64,000 nt of DNA from Sporosarcina sp. P32b (GTDB lineage Bacteria; Bacillota; Bacilli; Bacillales_A; Planococcaceae): assembly GCF_002743335.1 (NCBI RefSeq), contig NZ_PDZB01000018.1:1-64000 (forward strand). Direction: 5' to 3'. How positions within the stretch are numbered: the stretch's first letter is position 1; each line of letters begins with the position of its first letter. Shown one piece after another: positions 41,513 through 50,536 of the stretch. The notes under the pieces were generated by a model. It did not search any database. It was given only the letters and a program-made list of their open reading frames with translations, and was not told where the DNA came from. The position numbers and the translations under genes were made by a program.

Positions 41513-41565
41513 GCATAATACATCAACTCTTTGCCTATACTTTGAAAAAGGAAGGTGAAGAGAAT

Positions 41566-41784
41566 ATGATCCGTTATTCTTGTAATCACTGTCATACGGA
41601 AATCGGCTCCATTCCATTTGAATCGGCCAAAGATACCCTCAGTCAAATAGACGGTGATGATAAAAGTACATTTTTGTCCGTAGATTCAGATGGTGGCCTG
41701 CATATACGATGTATTTGTGAACACTGCGAGCAATCATTGCAGGCGTTCCCGGATTATTACACCTTAAAAAAATGGTTACAATAA
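41566..41784 (+). CDS. fin: anti-sigma-F factor Fin (YabK)
   Basis: A 72-aa zinc-ribbon protein: IRYSCNHCHTEIG and IRCICEHCEQSL give two CxxC pairs. In B. subtilis Fin inhibits sigma-F late in forespore development, helping the switch to sigma-G. ATG 41566 is chosen for AAGGTGAAG upstream. Conserved position between pth and mfd. Terminator follows. Confidence 0.92.
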   Translation: MIRYSCNHCHTEIGSIPFESAKDTLSQIDGDDKSTFLSVDSDGGLHIRCICEHCEQSLQAFPDYYTLKKWLQ

Positions 41785-41793
41785 GTAACGGAT

Positions 41794-41822
41794 GCTTTGG
41801 CGCTGATAGCCAAAGCTTTTTG
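41794..41822 (+). terminator. intrinsic terminator after fin
   Basis: GCTTTGGC / GCCAAAGC stem, 7-nt loop, T5. Confidence 0.85.
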
Positions 41823-41887
41823 TGCATAAAGCATTCTGTTCAATATATAGAGAGAGACTAAGTTAATAGATAAGGAGGGGTAGTCAA

Positions 41888-44800
41888 GTGGGAGTAATAG
41901 AACAGCTTTTTCTAGAAGAGAAAGAGATTCAAGGTTTGCTGAACGACTTGGAAGACGGGCAGGATCAGCAGTTGATCACAGGTCTATCGGGCGGTTCCAA
42001 AGCGGTTTTCTTTAAATTGATTCAGCAGTCATTGACACGTCCTGTCTTGATTGTTTCACCCAATATGCTTCAAGCACAGCGAACATATGAAGACTTGAGC
42101 AAGTTGGTGGGGGATGAACATATTCACTTATACACTGCAGAAGAACTTGTTGCAGCAGACTTTTCATTCGCAAGCTATGAATTACGTGCGGGTAGGATTG
42201 ATACATTGGATCACATGGCACGTACAGGCAGTGGTATTTATATTACACCGGTTGCAGGGTTGCGGAAGCTGTTGCCATCAAAGGAACGATGGTTGGCTCA
42301 TTACGTAACGGCTTCAACAGACGAAGAGATTGATATAGGTGTCTGGCTGGAAAACTTAGTATCCATGGGCTATATACGAAAAGACCTGGTGAGCGCGCCG
42401 GGTGAATTTGCGTTACGCGGTGGAATACTGGATATTTATCCGCTTACGATGGCAGAACCAGTTCGTATTGAATTATTCGATACGACAATAGATTCCATTC
42501 GAACGTTTTCGGCGGAAGACCAGCGTTCAACAGGTAAATTGGAATCAATCACATTGTTGCCGGCGAACGAATTCATCTGGACACCTGAAGAATTGCAGCA
42601 AGTATCACAAAAGGTGGAGCAAGCGCTTGGCGAAAGCTTGACTAAAATCAAAAGTGAAGAATTACAGCAGCAATTATTGATGACGATCATGCAGGATATC
42701 AGCATGATGAAAGACGGGATTGTGCCGGACACGATGAAGAAGTATGCTTCGTTTTCCACTGAAGCGAGCGCTATGCTGACTGACTATTTCCCCGAAAATG
42801 GCGTCATTTTATTTGACGAGCTGGGGCGAATACAAGAATCCGTGGCTACTTTGGAGTCGGAGGAGCAGGAATACCAGCTTTCAATGCTCGAAGATGGAAA
42901 AATGTTGCATGACACGAAACTTGCATGGAAATACGAGCAAGTACTATCGGATATTCATCAACAACGACTCTATTTGTCTTTGTTTACGCGAACAGTGCCT
43001 GGTTTCACTATTAAGAAGTCCATTTCGATTTCGTGTAAGCCGATGCAACAGTTCCATAGTCAGATGCCCCTATTGAAAAGTGAAATAGAGCGTTGGAAAC
43101 AAGGGAATTATAATGTTTTTCTCTTGGCTTCTTCAACTGAGAGAATGAAGACTATTCAAGAGATTTTACGTGAATATGATATTGAAGCAGCGATAGATGG
43201 CAAGCCTAGTAAAGAGGGCGTGTTGTCTATTATAGAAGGCGATTTATCGGCAGGTTTTGAATTGCCGTTCCAGAAGCTTGCTGTCATTACAGATGCAGAA
43301 TTGTTTACTGGTAAGCCGAAACGTAAAGCGCGTCCCTCTAAATTAACGAATGCCGAACGGATCAAAAGTTATTCAGAGATCAAGCCAGGGGATCATATCG
43401 TCCACGTTCATCACGGGATAGGGAAATACTATGGCGTCGTAACATTGGACGTTAAAGGTATCCAGAAAGACTACTTGGATATTCGTTACCGCGGTGAGGA
43501 TAAGCTCTTTGTGCCGGCTGACCAGATCGATTTAATTCAAAAGTATGTAGCTACAGGAGAGAAAGAGCCAAAGCTACATAAACTTGGCGGGACGGATTGG
43601 GTAAAAACCAAACGTAAAGTAACGGCGGCCATTCAGGATATTGCGGATGACTTGATCAAATTATATGCCAGACGAGAAGCGGAAAAAGGCTTTGCTTTTG
43701 GTGAGGATGACGATTTGCAACGTTCATTTGAAAATGCTTTCCCTTACGAAGAGACACAGGATCAGTTACAATCTATCGAGGAAATTAAGAGAGACATGGA
43801 ACGTATACGACCTATGGATCGATTGTTATGCGGTGACGTAGGATACGGAAAAACTGAAGTTGCGATCCGTGCTGCATTTAAAGCAGTAACGAATGGTAAA
43901 CAGGTGGCATTCTTGGTGCCCACTACGATACTTGCACAGCAACATTTCGAGACGATGAAAGAACGTTTCGCAGATTATCCTGTAACGGTTTCATTACTCA
44001 ATCGTTTTCGTTCTAAGAAAGAGCAAGATGAAACGATTAAAGGTTTGAAAGCGGGTACTGTTGACATTGTCATCGGTACACATCGCTTATTGTCGAAAGA
44101 CGTTGTTTATCAGGATCTTGGGCTTCTCGTTGTCGATGAAGAGCAACGTTTTGGTGTAACGCATAAAGAAAAATTGAAGCAGTTGAAAAACAATGTAGAC
44201 GTACTGACGTTGACAGCAACGCCGATACCAAGGACTTTGCATATGTCGATGGTAGGAGTACGCGATTTATCCGTAATTGAAACACCGCCAGCCAATCGGT
44301 TCCCTGTTCAAACATATGTTATGGAACATAATGGTGGACTCGTTCGTGAAGCGATTGAGCGGGAGATGGGACGTGGCGGACAGGTCTTCTATTTATATAA
44401 TCGCGTAGAAGATATGGATCGTAAAGTTCAGGAAATTCGTGACTTGGTGCCAGAAGCGCGTATCGCGTCTGCACATGGCCGGATGGGTGAGGCGGCTCTC
44501 GAAGCAGTCATATTAAGTTTTCTAGAAGGAGAATTTGATGTACTGGTGACAACTACCATTATTGAAACTGGAATCGATATTCCAAACGTCAATACGTTGA
44601 TTGTCCATGATGCAGATCGCATGGGGCTATCACAGCTTTATCAATTACGTGGGCGTGTCGGCCGTTCCAATCGCGTAGCATACAGCTATATGCTTTATCA
44701 GCGTGACAAAGTGCTAACGGAAGTTGCAGAAAATCGCTTACAGGCAATCAAAGAGTTTACGGAGCTAGGCTCAGGTTTTAAAATTGCCATGCGTGATTTA

Positions 44801-45421
44801 TCCATTCGAGGAGCGGGGAATTTACTTGGTTCGCAACAACATGGATTCATTGATTCTGTTGGTTTCGATCTGTATTCCCAATTACTACAAGAGGCGATAG
44901 AAGAGAGACAGACAGGTGTCGTCAAAGAAGACAAAGCAGATGTCGAAATCTCCTTGCCTATTAATGCTTACTTACCGGAATCATACATTCATGACGGTTA
45001 TCAAAAGATTCAAATGTACAAACGCGTAAAAGCGATTACGGGCGATGAGGATTATCTGGAGCTTGTCGATGAAATGATCGATCGATTCGGTGATATGCCA
45101 TTTGAAGCCGATTTACTACTCCGCGTTGGACGTATGAAAGCGTGGGGACGTGACGCTGGCGTAGTTTCTATCAAGAATGTACAGGGAATAGTAGAAATCC
45201 GCTTGTCAGCAGAAGGAACAGCTCGCGCTGACGGTGCAAAGCTTATGGAAAGTTCATTGAAGTTTGGCCACGCGGTTGGACTGACGATTGACAACGGACA
45301 AATTACTGTAACTGTGAATGAAAAGAAGTCCAATCAATTTACAGAATTCGATATGGTAGAAGATATGGTACACACGATGCAGGAAACGGCAAAGGAAATA
45401 GAATCTACGGATGCCTTGTAA
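41888..45421 (+). CDS. mfd: transcription-repair coupling factor Mfd
   Basis: A 1177-aa ATP-dependent translocase that dislodges stalled RNA polymerase and recruits UvrA. An N-terminal UvrB-like module, a CarD-like polymerase interaction domain (about 500-570, GDHIVHVHHGIGKYYG), superfamily 2 helicase motors (LLCGDVGYGKTEVA Walker A; VVDEEQRFG motif II; TATPIPRTL motif III) and a C-terminal D7 domain. GTG start after AAGGAGGGG. Length is as expected. Confidence 0.97.
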   Translation: MGVIEQLFLEEKEIQGLLNDLEDGQDQQLITGLSGGSKAVFFKLIQQSLTRPVLIVSPNMLQAQRTYEDLSKLVGDEHIHLYTAEELVAADFSFASYELRAGRIDTLDHMARTGSGIYITPVAGLRKLLPSKERWLAHYVTASTDEEIDIGVWLENLVSMGYIRKDLVSAPGEFALRGGILDIYPLTMAEPVRIELFDTTIDSIRTFSAEDQRSTGKLESITLLPANEFIWTPEELQQVSQKVEQALGESLTKIKSEELQQQLLMTIMQDISMMKDGIVPDTMKKYASFSTEASAMLTDYFPENGVILFDELGRIQESVATLESEEQEYQLSMLEDGKMLHDTKLAWKYEQVLSDIHQQRLYLSLFTRTVPGFTIKKSISISCKPMQQFHSQMPLLKSEIERWKQGNYNVFLLASSTERMKTIQEILREYDIEAAIDGKPSKEGVLSIIEGDLSAGFELPFQKLAVITDAELFTGKPKRKARPSKLTNAERIKSYSEIKPGDHIVHVHHGIGKYYGVVTLDVKGIQKDYLDIRYRGEDKLFVPADQIDLIQKYVATGEKEPKLHKLGGTDWVKTKRKVTAAIQDIADDLIKLYARREAEKGFAFGEDDDLQRSFENAFPYEETQDQLQSIEEIKRDMERIRPMDRLLCGDVGYGKTEVAIRAAFKAVTNGKQVAFLVPTTILAQQHFETMKERFADYPVTVSLLNRFRSKKEQDETIKGLKAGTVDIVIGTHRLLSKDVVYQDLGLLVVDEEQRFGVTHKEKLKQLKNNVDVLTLTATPIPRTLHMSMVGVRDLSVIETPPANRFPVQTYVMEHNGGLVREAIEREMGRGGQVFYLYNRVEDMDRKVQEIRDLVPEARIASAHGRMGEAALEAVILSFLEGEFDVLVTTTIIETGIDIPNVNTLIVHDADRMGLSQLYQLRGRVGRSNRVAYSYMLYQRDKVLTEVAENRLQAIKEFTELGSGFKIAMRDLSIRGAGNLLGSQQHGFIDSVGFDLYSQLLQEAIEERQTGVVKEDKADVEISLPINAYLPESYIHDGYQKIQMYKRVKAITGDEDYLELVDEMIDRFGDMPFEADLLLRVGRMKAWGRDAGVVSIKNVQGIVEIRLSAEGTARADGAKLMESSLKFGHAVGLTIDNGQITVTVNEKKSNQFTEFDMVEDMVHTMQETAKEIESTDAL

Positions 45422-45431
45422 CACCTTGATT

Positions 45432-45461
45432 GCATAAAATGACCAATGTTGATGCATACTA
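45432..45461 (+). promoter_or_regulatory. sigma-G-type promoter of spoVT
   Basis: GCATA (45432-45436), 18-nt spacer and CATACTA (45455-45461), which fits the sigma-G/F consensus GHATR-N17/18-CATAMTA. 44 nt before the spoVT ATG. spoVT is a sigma-G gene in B. subtilis. Confidence 0.8.
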
Positions 45462-45504
45462 TTCTCAGAAATACATTTAATTTCGAGAAAGTGAGGCATT
45501 ATAC

Positions 45505-46041
45505 ATGAAAGCAACGGGTATTGTCCGCAGAATTGATGACTTAGGAAGAGTAGTTATACCAAAAGAAATAAGAAGGACACTTCGCATCCGTGAGGGGGAC
45601 CCTTTGGAGATATTCACTGATCGAGAAGGGGAAGTCATTTTAAAGAAGTATTCACCTATTTCAGAGCTTGGTGAGTTTGCGGTGGAATATGCAGAATCAC
45701 TTTATGAAACAATTGGTACACCTGCGCTAATCAGTGATCGCGACGAGATGCTCGCGGTAGCGGGACTTGCCAAGAAGGATTATATGAACCGGCAGTTAGC
45801 CCCCGTATGCGAAGAAATCCTAAATGGTCGAGCTACAGTCATGGAGAAACATGAGAAGACGGTAGAATGGGTGCCGGGCCAGGTAGAGCAGATTAAATCT
45901 TATTGTATAGCGCCAATCATTACAAATGGCGACGCAATCGGTGCCGTCTATTTGCTGTCCAAAGTACATTTTGTTGGAGAAGTCGAGCAAAAAGCAGCAG
46001 AAACAGCTGCCAACTTCCTAGCAAAACAGATGGAAAGCTAA
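45505..46041 (+). CDS. spoVT: stage V sporulation protein T
   Basis: A 178-aa forespore regulator. The N-terminal AbrB-type domain (ATGIVRRIDDLGRVVIPKEI, then REGDPLEIF) binds DNA and the C-terminal GAF domain (about 55-178) forms the ligand-sensing half. It tunes sigma-G genes, including SASP genes such as sspF here. AAAGTGAGG precedes the ATG. Followed by a strong terminator. Confidence 0.96.
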   Translation: MKATGIVRRIDDLGRVVIPKEIRRTLRIREGDPLEIFTDREGEVILKKYSPISELGEFAVEYAESLYETIGTPALISDRDEMLAVAGLAKKDYMNRQLAPVCEEILNGRATVMEKHEKTVEWVPGQVEQIKSYCIAPIITNGDAIGAVYLLSKVHFVGEVEQKAAETAANFLAKQMES

Positions 46042-46073
46042 ACAATTTTAATAAAAAAGTTAAATTTTCAGCC

Positions 46074-46109
46074 AAAACTCACAGTAGAAAAATCTACTGT
46101 GAGTTTTTT
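46074..46109 (+). terminator. intrinsic terminator after spoVT
   Basis: Perfect 15-bp stem AAAACTCACAGTAGA / TCTACTGTGAGTTTT with a 4-nt loop, then T residues. Confidence 0.93.
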
Positions 46110-46282
46110 GGTGTGAAATATACTAAAAATTTATTTCAGCATATTATTTTTAGAACAATAACAAATGATAAATTTTCATTTAACCTATAAATTGGGGTAT
46201 ACACAGCTAATTAATTTACATAAAAAACCATTTCCGTCTTTGTGACAATCAATATATTTCAATATTTTTCATCAATTAAAAA

Positions 46283-46409
46283 GTGAAGATTATCACATAC
46301 TATATACATAAGTCGTTTTTTAGGACCATATTTCTTTACGTGAAGCTTTTCACAAAAGCCTTTAGTGAAGGGCTTCACAAGGCATAAATTGAAAAGTGAA
46401 AGGTTTCAC
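46283..46409. promoter_or_regulatory. cluster of four GTGAA-N4-TTCAC-like inverted repeats
   Basis: Sites at 46283-46296 (GTGAAGATTATCAC), 46340-46353 (GTGAAGCTTTTCAC), 46365-46378 (GTGAAGGGCTTCAC) and 46396-46409 (GTGAAAGGTTTCAC). The last three are exact in both 5-bp arms; the first has one arm mismatch. All four are followed by A, giving TCACA. The pattern fits Rex operators (TTGTGAA-N4-TTCACAA) and also Fnr/Crp-type sites (TGTGA-N6-TCACA). They lie 207-333 nt before the malic enzyme ATG, in an otherwise gene-free 500-nt spacer (46110-46615). Confidence 0.7.
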
Positions 46410-46535
46410 ATACTACGAAAAAGCATAAAAGTCAAAACTTTTTTCAGAAAATTTTAAGGGCACAAAAAACCCGAGATGGAGGCGATGTAACCGCTTACTA
46501 ATTCTTAATTTTGGGAGTTAATAGAATATTGCCAC

Positions 46536-46565
46536 TTGTATTTACTTCTCGTTTGCGCTTATAAT
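46536..46565 (+). promoter_or_regulatory. probable promoter of the malic enzyme gene
   Basis: TTGTAT, 18-nt spacer and consensus TATAAT (46560-46565), about 50 nt before the ATG. The -35 is weak, which would suit activation. Confidence 0.55.
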
Positions 46566-46615
46566 CACTACCAACACGAATGAACAATAAAAAACCAGAC
46601 AGGGAGAGCGATATT

Positions 46616-47821
46616 ATGAACAGGAAATACAAATCTTCTTTACACATGCATCAAATTCACAATGGAAAAATGGAAGTTATTTCGAAAGTGCCATTAGAAA
46701 ATAAAGAGGATTTGAGTTTAGCGTACTCACCAGGAGTTGCTGAACCTTGTGTAGAAATCGCTCAAGATCCATCTCTTGCGTATGAATATACAATTAAAGG
46801 GAACTTAGTTGCAGTTGTGACAGATGGAACGGCTGTACTTGGACTCGGAGATATCGGCCCTGAAGCAGCTTTGCCGGTAATGGAAGGGAAAGCTCTATTG
46901 TTGAAGCAATTCGCAGGGATTGACGCATTCCCGATTTGTCTGGATACAAAAGACGTAGATGAAATTGTTAACATTGTAAAAGCGATCAGCCCCACATTCG
47001 GTGCTGTAAACCTAGAAGACATTTCGGCTCCACGTTGTTTCGAAATCGAACGTAGATTACGTGAAGAATGTAGTATCCCAATCTTCCATGATGATCAGCA
47101 TGGTACAGCAATTGTAGTAGGTGCGGGATTGCTAAACGCATTAAAAGTAGTCGGAAAAGAGAAAGAAGACGTGAAAATCGTTTTGAATGGCGCGGGTGCG
47201 GCTGGAGTTGCGATTACGAAACTATTGTTGAGTATGGGCTTCGAAAACATTATTATGTGTGATTCAAAAGGTATTATTTTTGAAGGCCGCGAGAATGCGA
47301 TGAATGACATCAAACATGAAATGTCACGCGTCACGAACCTCGAGAAAATTGAAGGTTCATTAGCAGCTGCAATGAAGGGTGCTGATGTATTCGTTGGTGT
47401 ATCCGTTGCGAACTTGCTGACGAAGGAATTAATTGCACTAATGAATACAGATCCTATCGTATTCGGACTGGCGAATCCAATGCCTGAGTTGAAGCCTGAA
47501 TTGGCAGAGGAGTATGGTGTGCGTATTATTGCGACAGGCCGTTCTGATTATCCTAACCAAGTCAATAACGTCTTGGCGTTCCCTGGTATCTTCCGTGGAG
47601 CTCTGGACGTTAGAGCGACAGAAATTAATGAAGAGATGAAGCTTGCCGCGACATATGCAATTGCAGATTTAATCAAGGATGAAGATCTACGTGATGATTA
47701 CATCATTCCGGATCCATTTGATGATCGTATCCCAACAATTGTCGCACATGCAGTAGGAAAAGCTGCAATGCGCACAGGCGTATCCGTTTTAAAGGAACTG
47801 ATCTTGCCTACTCCCAGATGA
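46616..47821 (+). CDS. ytsJ: malic enzyme (short, YtsJ-like)
   Basis: A 401-aa oxidative malate decarboxylase making pyruvate. SLAYSPGVAEPC carries the catalytic Tyr, TDGTAVLGLGDIGPEAA the NAD(P)-family segment, FHDDQHGTAIV the metal ligands and LNGAGAAGVAI the nucleotide fold. The length matches B. subtilis YtsJ and not the longer MaeA/MalS (about 560 aa). Cofactor preference cannot be read. ATG 46616 follows AGGGAG. This gene is not between spoVT and yabM in B. subtilis as I remember it. Confidence 0.93.
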   Translation: MNRKYKSSLHMHQIHNGKMEVISKVPLENKEDLSLAYSPGVAEPCVEIAQDPSLAYEYTIKGNLVAVVTDGTAVLGLGDIGPEAALPVMEGKALLLKQFAGIDAFPICLDTKDVDEIVNIVKAISPTFGAVNLEDISAPRCFEIERRLREECSIPIFHDDQHGTAIVVGAGLLNALKVVGKEKEDVKIVLNGAGAAGVAITKLLLSMGFENIIMCDSKGIIFEGRENAMNDIKHEMSRVTNLEKIEGSLAAAMKGADVFVGVSVANLLTKELIALMNTDPIVFGLANPMPELKPELAEEYGVRIIATGRSDYPNQVNNVLAFPGIFRGALDVRATEINEEMKLAATYAIADLIKDEDLRDDYIIPDPFDDRIPTIVAHAVGKAAMRTGVSVLKELILPTPR

Positions 47822-47836
47822 AGATGAATAATAACC

Positions 47837-47876
47837 CGTCTTTCCTATAAAGTATAGGGAAGACGTTTTTTATTTT
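47837..47876 (+). terminator. intrinsic terminator after the malic enzyme gene
   Basis: 13-bp stem CGTCTTTCCTATA / TATAGGGAAGACG with one G-T pair, short loop, T6. Confidence 0.92.
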
Positions 47877-47974
47877 ATGAAGCGAGTGGATGATAAAGGC
47901 GGAGCGTTGTTCGGCGTTCCAGGAAGACGCTTTGTCATAGGTTCGCTGATTATTGATGAGAGCGTGGTAACTGG

Positions 47975-48107
47975 TGCTCATATATTCTTACAAGCGCTCA
48001 TAGTTCATAGCTAACCGCTCTATGGCACCCGGCTTCCGCTCTATCCACATACACAGGCGCTCTATCATACCCCGCAAGCGATCATACTTACACTGCAACC
48101 GCTCAAT
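47975..48107. repeat. 21-nt-period octamer array 2
   Basis: Octamers of the YGCTCWAT type start at 47995, 48016, 48037, 48058, 48079 (CGATCATA) and 48100, an exact 21-nt period over six units; a further TGCTCAT at 47975 is 20 nt ahead. The sequence between is not conserved. Read on the minus strand the array gives a heptad IERL pattern inside a 60-codon open frame (47988-48170) that has no convincing start. Same family as 114-227. The rest of 47877-48293 holds nothing else I can name. Confidence 0.75.
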
Positions 48108-48293
48108 GCGTTTGCGATTATGTCTGGTCTTGACTTTGAAAAAGTAAAAACGTATCACGAATTCAGCCAATACCTACAATGAAGTCTCCCCCGCTCATTG
48201 GAAAGGTTGGATCTATTATGCGCCTAGCACACACACGCCTGCTCTGTTGCGCACGTATAGTATGATAAAACCAAATAGGCTGGGGGGAGCGGA

Positions 48294-48887
48294 ATGACTT
48301 GGCTATTGATCGCAGGCTTTGCAATTTCATCTAGCATTGACAACTTTGGAGTCGGACTTTCTTACGGGGTACAGCGAGTCCGCATTCCATTCACGTCGAA
48401 TGCACTTATTGCGGTAATTTGTTTTGTCTTCAGTTTGATTGGTATCGTTTCGGGTGCGTGGCTAGCTGAAATGTTACCAGGCATACTACCTGATCTTATA
48501 GCGTTTGCTGTACTAAGTATCATTGGAATACGCATTATGATTATCGCGTTTCGTCAACAAAGAAAACACCAAGCGAATGTGTTCAGTGAACCGGAAAAGA
48601 TGGATTTTGATGGATCCTCGCACATTAGTCTGGGGGAAGCTTTACTGCTCGGTATTGCGCTTTCTGCGAATGCATTAACGAATGGTGTCGGAGCAGGTCT
48701 TTTAGCATTATCACCAGTTGCAATCGCATTATCAGCAGCGGTTGGTAGCTATATTACATTGTCTATTGGTGTGGGACTGGGCGCAAAACTGGCAGGAGTG
48801 CAGATTGGTAAGATGTCGGTTGGTCAGTTCGGAACATTCATGAGTGGTGTTATTATTTTATTGATTGCAATCACACGCCTACTCTGA
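48294..48887 (+). CDS. ytaF: sporulation membrane protein YtaF (MntP/DUF204-like)
   Basis: A 197-aa polytopic membrane protein with about six hydrophobic segments and paired internal repeats: AISSSIDNFGVGLSYG near the start and ALSANALTNGVGAGLLA in the second half, the signature of the MntP-like cation efflux family. YtaF is linked to sporulation in Bacillus. GGGGGGAGCGGA precedes the ATG. It is elsewhere in B. subtilis as I recall, so this is a local rearrangement or insertion. Confidence 0.9.
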   Translation: MTWLLIAGFAISSSIDNFGVGLSYGVQRVRIPFTSNALIAVICFVFSLIGIVSGAWLAEMLPGILPDLIAFAVLSIIGIRIMIIAFRQQRKHQANVFSEPEKMDFDGSSHISLGEALLLGIALSANALTNGVGAGLLALSPVAIALSAAVGSYITLSIGVGLGAKLAGVQIGKMSVGQFGTFMSGVIILLIAITRLL

Positions 48888-48938
48888 TGTGATGTGATGG
48901 TATACTAGAAATCATCATCAAATGAAAGAGGCGCGTAT

Positions 48939-50531
48939 ATGGCGTTGACTAAATGGAATATGAAGTCGTTTATGAAAGGTGCATCGATTTTAACTATTGC
49001 CGCTATCATTGTAAAAGTGTTGAGCGCGGTCTATCGTGTGCCATTTCAAAACTTAGTTGGAGATAAAGGGTTCTATATTTATCAGCAAGTGTATCCGTTC
49101 ATCGGAATATTTATCGTTTGGACATCTTCGGGTTTTGCCGTTGCGGTGTCTAAGATGCTTGCGGAAAGCAAAGGTCCTGGAGAATCGCGTGGGATTTTAC
49201 GCGTGTCACTCGCATATCTTCTCGTTTTATCTGTGGGAATCTTTCTATTATTGCGTTCAGGTTCATCTTTTTTTGCTGAATTGATGGGAGACATAGCACT
49301 GGCACCCGTTTTGCAGACCGGTGCATATATTGTTCTCGTACTACCGTTCCTAGCTGTACTGAAGGGCGTCTTTCAATCGGAAGGCCAAATGATACCTGTA
49401 GCGATCTCAAACGTCTCAGAGCAGTTATTCAGGGTGATCATCGTACTAGCGGGTACGTGGATTGCGATACGTGCCGGAACATCGCTTTATAAAATAGGGG
49501 AAATTACGATGTGGGCAGCGGTCGCAGGTGAAGCAGCAGGTGTCTTGATTCTGACAGGGTTTTTCCTACGACGGGAAAGTTTGGCGGTAGCTATTATAAA
49601 ACCGTGGCAAGTAATCAAAAATCTGACTAAGATTAGCATCGGTGTCAGTGCGAGTTCACTAATTTTATTAGTCTTTCAATTGGTGGACTCTTTCACGATC
49701 TATAACGCATTAGTCGAAGCGGGTACAGTGAGTGAGATTGCTATGGAAATGAAAGGTGTCTATGACAGGGGACAGCCGCTTGCGCAAATGGGTATTTTGC
49801 TTGCGTCTACTTTGGCGTTGGCGCTCGTGCCGTTAATCGCACACCATGCCTCCAAAACCAATGGACGAGGCGCGTTACCGTTCATTAGCCTAACGTTCCG
49901 TACATCTATTTTATTCGGCTGGGCTGCGACGATTGGATTGGTTCTCATCCTCCCTTTTGTCAATGAAATGCTGTTCCAAACACGAACAGGATCGGTTGCG
50001 CTAATCATCTTCTGTATTCAGATTTTTTGGTTGTCTATTATTTTACCATTGACGGCTATTCTTCAAGGAAGTGGAAAAGTGCGTGGACCACTACTACTCA
50101 TGCTACTTGGCGTCGTAATAAAACTATCGACTACACCATGGATGGTTCGCCAGTATGGAATTGAAGGTGCCGCGGCATCGGGCACTATTGCGTTCGCGGT
50201 CGTTGCTGTGTTATTAATTATTTACTTTAAGAGATTTTGGAAGTTCCCACTGGCCTCGCGACGTTTTTATTGCGTGCTGATTAGCGCAGGCGTTGCAATG
50301 GCAGTGGTATTGATTCCCTGGATGCTTATAGCGGACTATTGGCTTTTTGACGGATTATCCTCACGAATAAGCTCAACGTTAACGGCACTATCTGCTGTCG
50401 TAATTGGAGCAATCATATTCCTTTTTGTCATCTTGAAATCACGTATAATGAAAGAAAAAGAGTGGTATTTACTGCCTTTTGGAAAACGATTGGCGACTAT
50501 GCAACTATGGCTAACTAAAAATAGAAGGTGA
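48939..50531 (+). CDS. yabM: SpoVB-like polysaccharide flippase (YabM)
   Basis: A 530-aa MOP-superfamily membrane protein with about 14 transmembrane segments. KGASILTIAAIIVKVLSAVY, VGDKGFYIYQQVYPF and WLSIILPLTAILQGSGK are typical of SpoVB/YtgP/YabM. Such proteins move lipid-linked wall precursors; SpoVB acts in spore cortex synthesis. AAAGAGGCG precedes the ATG. The stop overlaps the mazG upstream region by translational-coupling distance. Confidence 0.92.
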   Translation: MALTKWNMKSFMKGASILTIAAIIVKVLSAVYRVPFQNLVGDKGFYIYQQVYPFIGIFIVWTSSGFAVAVSKMLAESKGPGESRGILRVSLAYLLVLSVGIFLLLRSGSSFFAELMGDIALAPVLQTGAYIVLVLPFLAVLKGVFQSEGQMIPVAISNVSEQLFRVIIVLAGTWIAIRAGTSLYKIGEITMWAAVAGEAAGVLILTGFFLRRESLAVAIIKPWQVIKNLTKISIGVSASSLILLVFQLVDSFTIYNALVEAGTVSEIAMEMKGVYDRGQPLAQMGILLASTLALALVPLIAHHASKTNGRGALPFISLTFRTSILFGWAATIGLVLILPFVNEMLFQTRTGSVALIIFCIQIFWLSIILPLTAILQGSGKVRGPLLLMLLGVVIKLSTTPWMVRQYGIEGAAASGTIAFAVVAVLLIIYFKRFWKFPLASRRFYCVLISAGVAMAVVLIPWMLIADYWLFDGLSSRISSTLTALSAVVIGAIIFLFVILKSRIMKEKEWYLLPFGKRLATMQLWLTKNRR

Positions 50532-50536
50532 ATTAT

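Noticed and set aside
47988-48170. 60-codon minus-strand frame with IERL heptads
   Set aside because: The pattern is the translated 21-nt repeat array; the other array breaks the frame, so coding is not conserved.
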